NCBI GenBank assembly: GCA_902630885.1 | Contig: CACOWI010000001.1 | Span: forward strand, 1-64,000 | Direction of reading: 5' to 3' | Length of the DNA: 64,000 nucleotides | Source of the DNA: an uncultured SAR86 cluster bacterium | GTDB taxonomy: Bacteria > Pseudomonadota > Gammaproteobacteria > Magnimaribacterales > D2472 | In this document: positions 62,913 to 64,000 of the stretch, piece by piece | Layout: each line of letters begins with the position of its first letter | Numbering within the stretch: the first letter of the stretch is position 1 | The notes under the pieces: generated by a model | Told to the model about the DNA's origin: nothing | Seen by the model: the letters and a program-made list of their open reading frames with translations, nothing else | Databases searched by the model: none | Position numbers and translations under genes: made by a program

Positions 62913-64000
62913 ATGACTGAAATAGCTAGCAAATTATTTACTTGGGTAAATACGAGGCTTCCAATAGTTAATACTTTTGAGAGACATCTCTCCAAACATC
63001 CTGTTCCATCAAAAGTTAACTTTTGGTATTTATTTGGAGCCTTGGCAGCAGTAACACTAATTATTCAAATAGTCACTGGAATTTGGTTAATAATGCCTTA
63101 CTCAAACACTGAGGAACAAGCTTTTTCTTCAATCGAATATATTATGAGAGATGTAGATTATGGTTGGGTGATTAGATATATGCACACAACAGGAGCATCT
63201 TTGTTTTTTGCAGTTGTATATCTACATATGTTTAGAGGACTCTTATACGGGTCATATCAAAAACCAAAAGAGTTAGTTTGGATTTTTGGATGTACTATTT
63301 ATTTAGCTATGATGGCAGAGGGCTTTTTAGGTTACGTGCTTCCTTATGGTCAGATGTCTTATTGGGGCGCACAAGTAATAATTTCTTTATTTGGAGCAAT
63401 TCCTTATATTGGAGAATCCCTAGAATTGTGGGTTAGAGGTGATTATTATATTTCTGGTATAACAGTTTCAAGATTCTTTGCTTTGCATGTAGTTGCTCTT
63501 CCATTGGTTTTAATTGCACTTGTTTTTCTTCATTTGGTAGCTCTTCACGAAGTTGGCGCTGGTAATCCTGAGGGTGTTGATATAGAAGAGTATCTTGATG
63601 AAGACGGCGTACCTCTTGATAGTGTTCCATTTTTTCCATATAAAGTATTGAATGCTTTAGTAGCAATTGGGGTTTTTATGACAGTATTTTCTATAATAAT
63701 GTTCTTCTTTCCTGAAGGCGGTGGATACTTTATTGAAATGGCTAATTTTCAAGAAGCTAACCCCTTAGTCACTCCTGATCATATTGCACCTGTATGGTAT
63801 TACGCGCCTTTTTATACGATGCTTAGAGCAATACCAGATCCACTTGGAGGATTAATTGTTATGGCAGCTGGAGTGGCAATTTTCTTTGTAGTACCTTGGT
63901 TAGATAGAAGTAAAGTTGCATCAATTAGGTATAAAGGAATTTATAGCAAAATCGCTATCACTATGTTTGGAGTCAGTTTTCTTACACTTGGATATTTGGG
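62913..64000 (+). CDS. petB: Cytochrome b subunit of bc1 complex (partial, runs off window end)
   Basis: ATG 62913 frame open to window end: MTEIASKLFTWVNTRLPIVNTFERHLSKHPVPSKVNFWYLFGALA..., WVIRYMHTTGASLFF, GYVLPYGQMSYWGA, PDHIAPVWYYAPFYTMLRAIPDPLGG. Confidence 0.96.
   Translation, partial: MTEIASKLFTWVNTRLPIVNTFERHLSKHPVPSKVNFWYLFGALAAVTLIIQIVTGIWLIMPYSNTEEQAFSSIEYIMRDVDYGWVIRYMHTTGASLFFAVVYLHMFRGLLYGSYQKPKELVWIFGCTIYLAMMAEGFLGYVLPYGQMSYWGAQVIISLFGAIPYIGESLELWVRGDYYISGITVSRFFALHVVALPLVLIALVFLHLVALHEVGAGNPEGVDIEEYLDEDGVPLDSVPFFPYKVLNALVAIGVFMTVFSIIMFFFPEGGGYFIEMANFQEANPLVTPDHIAPVWYYAPFYTMLRAIPDPLGGLIVMAAGVAIFFVVPWLDRSKVASIRYKGIYSKIAITMFGVSFLTLGYL

Noticed and set aside
63433-63666. Minus-strand 77-aa ORF inside petB
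   Set aside because: Antisense to cytochrome b; Gln/His-rich artefact of AT-rich membrane protein coding sequence.

Overview
This 64-kb window is AT-rich, almost gap-free chromosomal DNA from what looks like a streamlined marine gammaproteobacterium. A SAR86-like origin is my inference from composition, compactness and gene order; no 16S rRNA is present to confirm it. Nearly everything is core housekeeping: valS-pepA|lptFG, dapE-dapD-glnD-map|carAB-greA-rlmE-ftsH-glmM-tpiA-secG, tRNA-Leu|tRNA-fMet-rimP-nusA-infB-rbfA-truB-rpsO-pnp, ychF-pth-rplY-prs-tRNA-Gln-ispE-lolB|hemA-prfA-prmC, gatCAB|mreBCD-yhdP, kdsD-lptA-lptB-rpoN-mgtE|mlaC-ibaG-murA, degS|zapE-rplM-rpsI-petA-petB. There are four tRNA genes. 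I saw no mobile element, prophage, CRISPR array or classical defence island. The least explained element is a tandem pair of small, paralogous two-helix membrane proteins at 31722-32220, separated by a perfect 11-bp hairpin. Other points of interest: a ValRS lacking its usual C-terminal ~200 aa, divergent genes whose start codons overlap or lie 1 nt apart, an inverted tRNA-Leu(GAG) gene, an unannotated 42-aa basic ORF, a putative S15 leader stem-loop, and repeated loss of single genes from conserved operons (holC, folP, kdsC/lptC, mlaFED/mlaB, maf/rng). All calls come from reading sequence and motifs; no database search was run.
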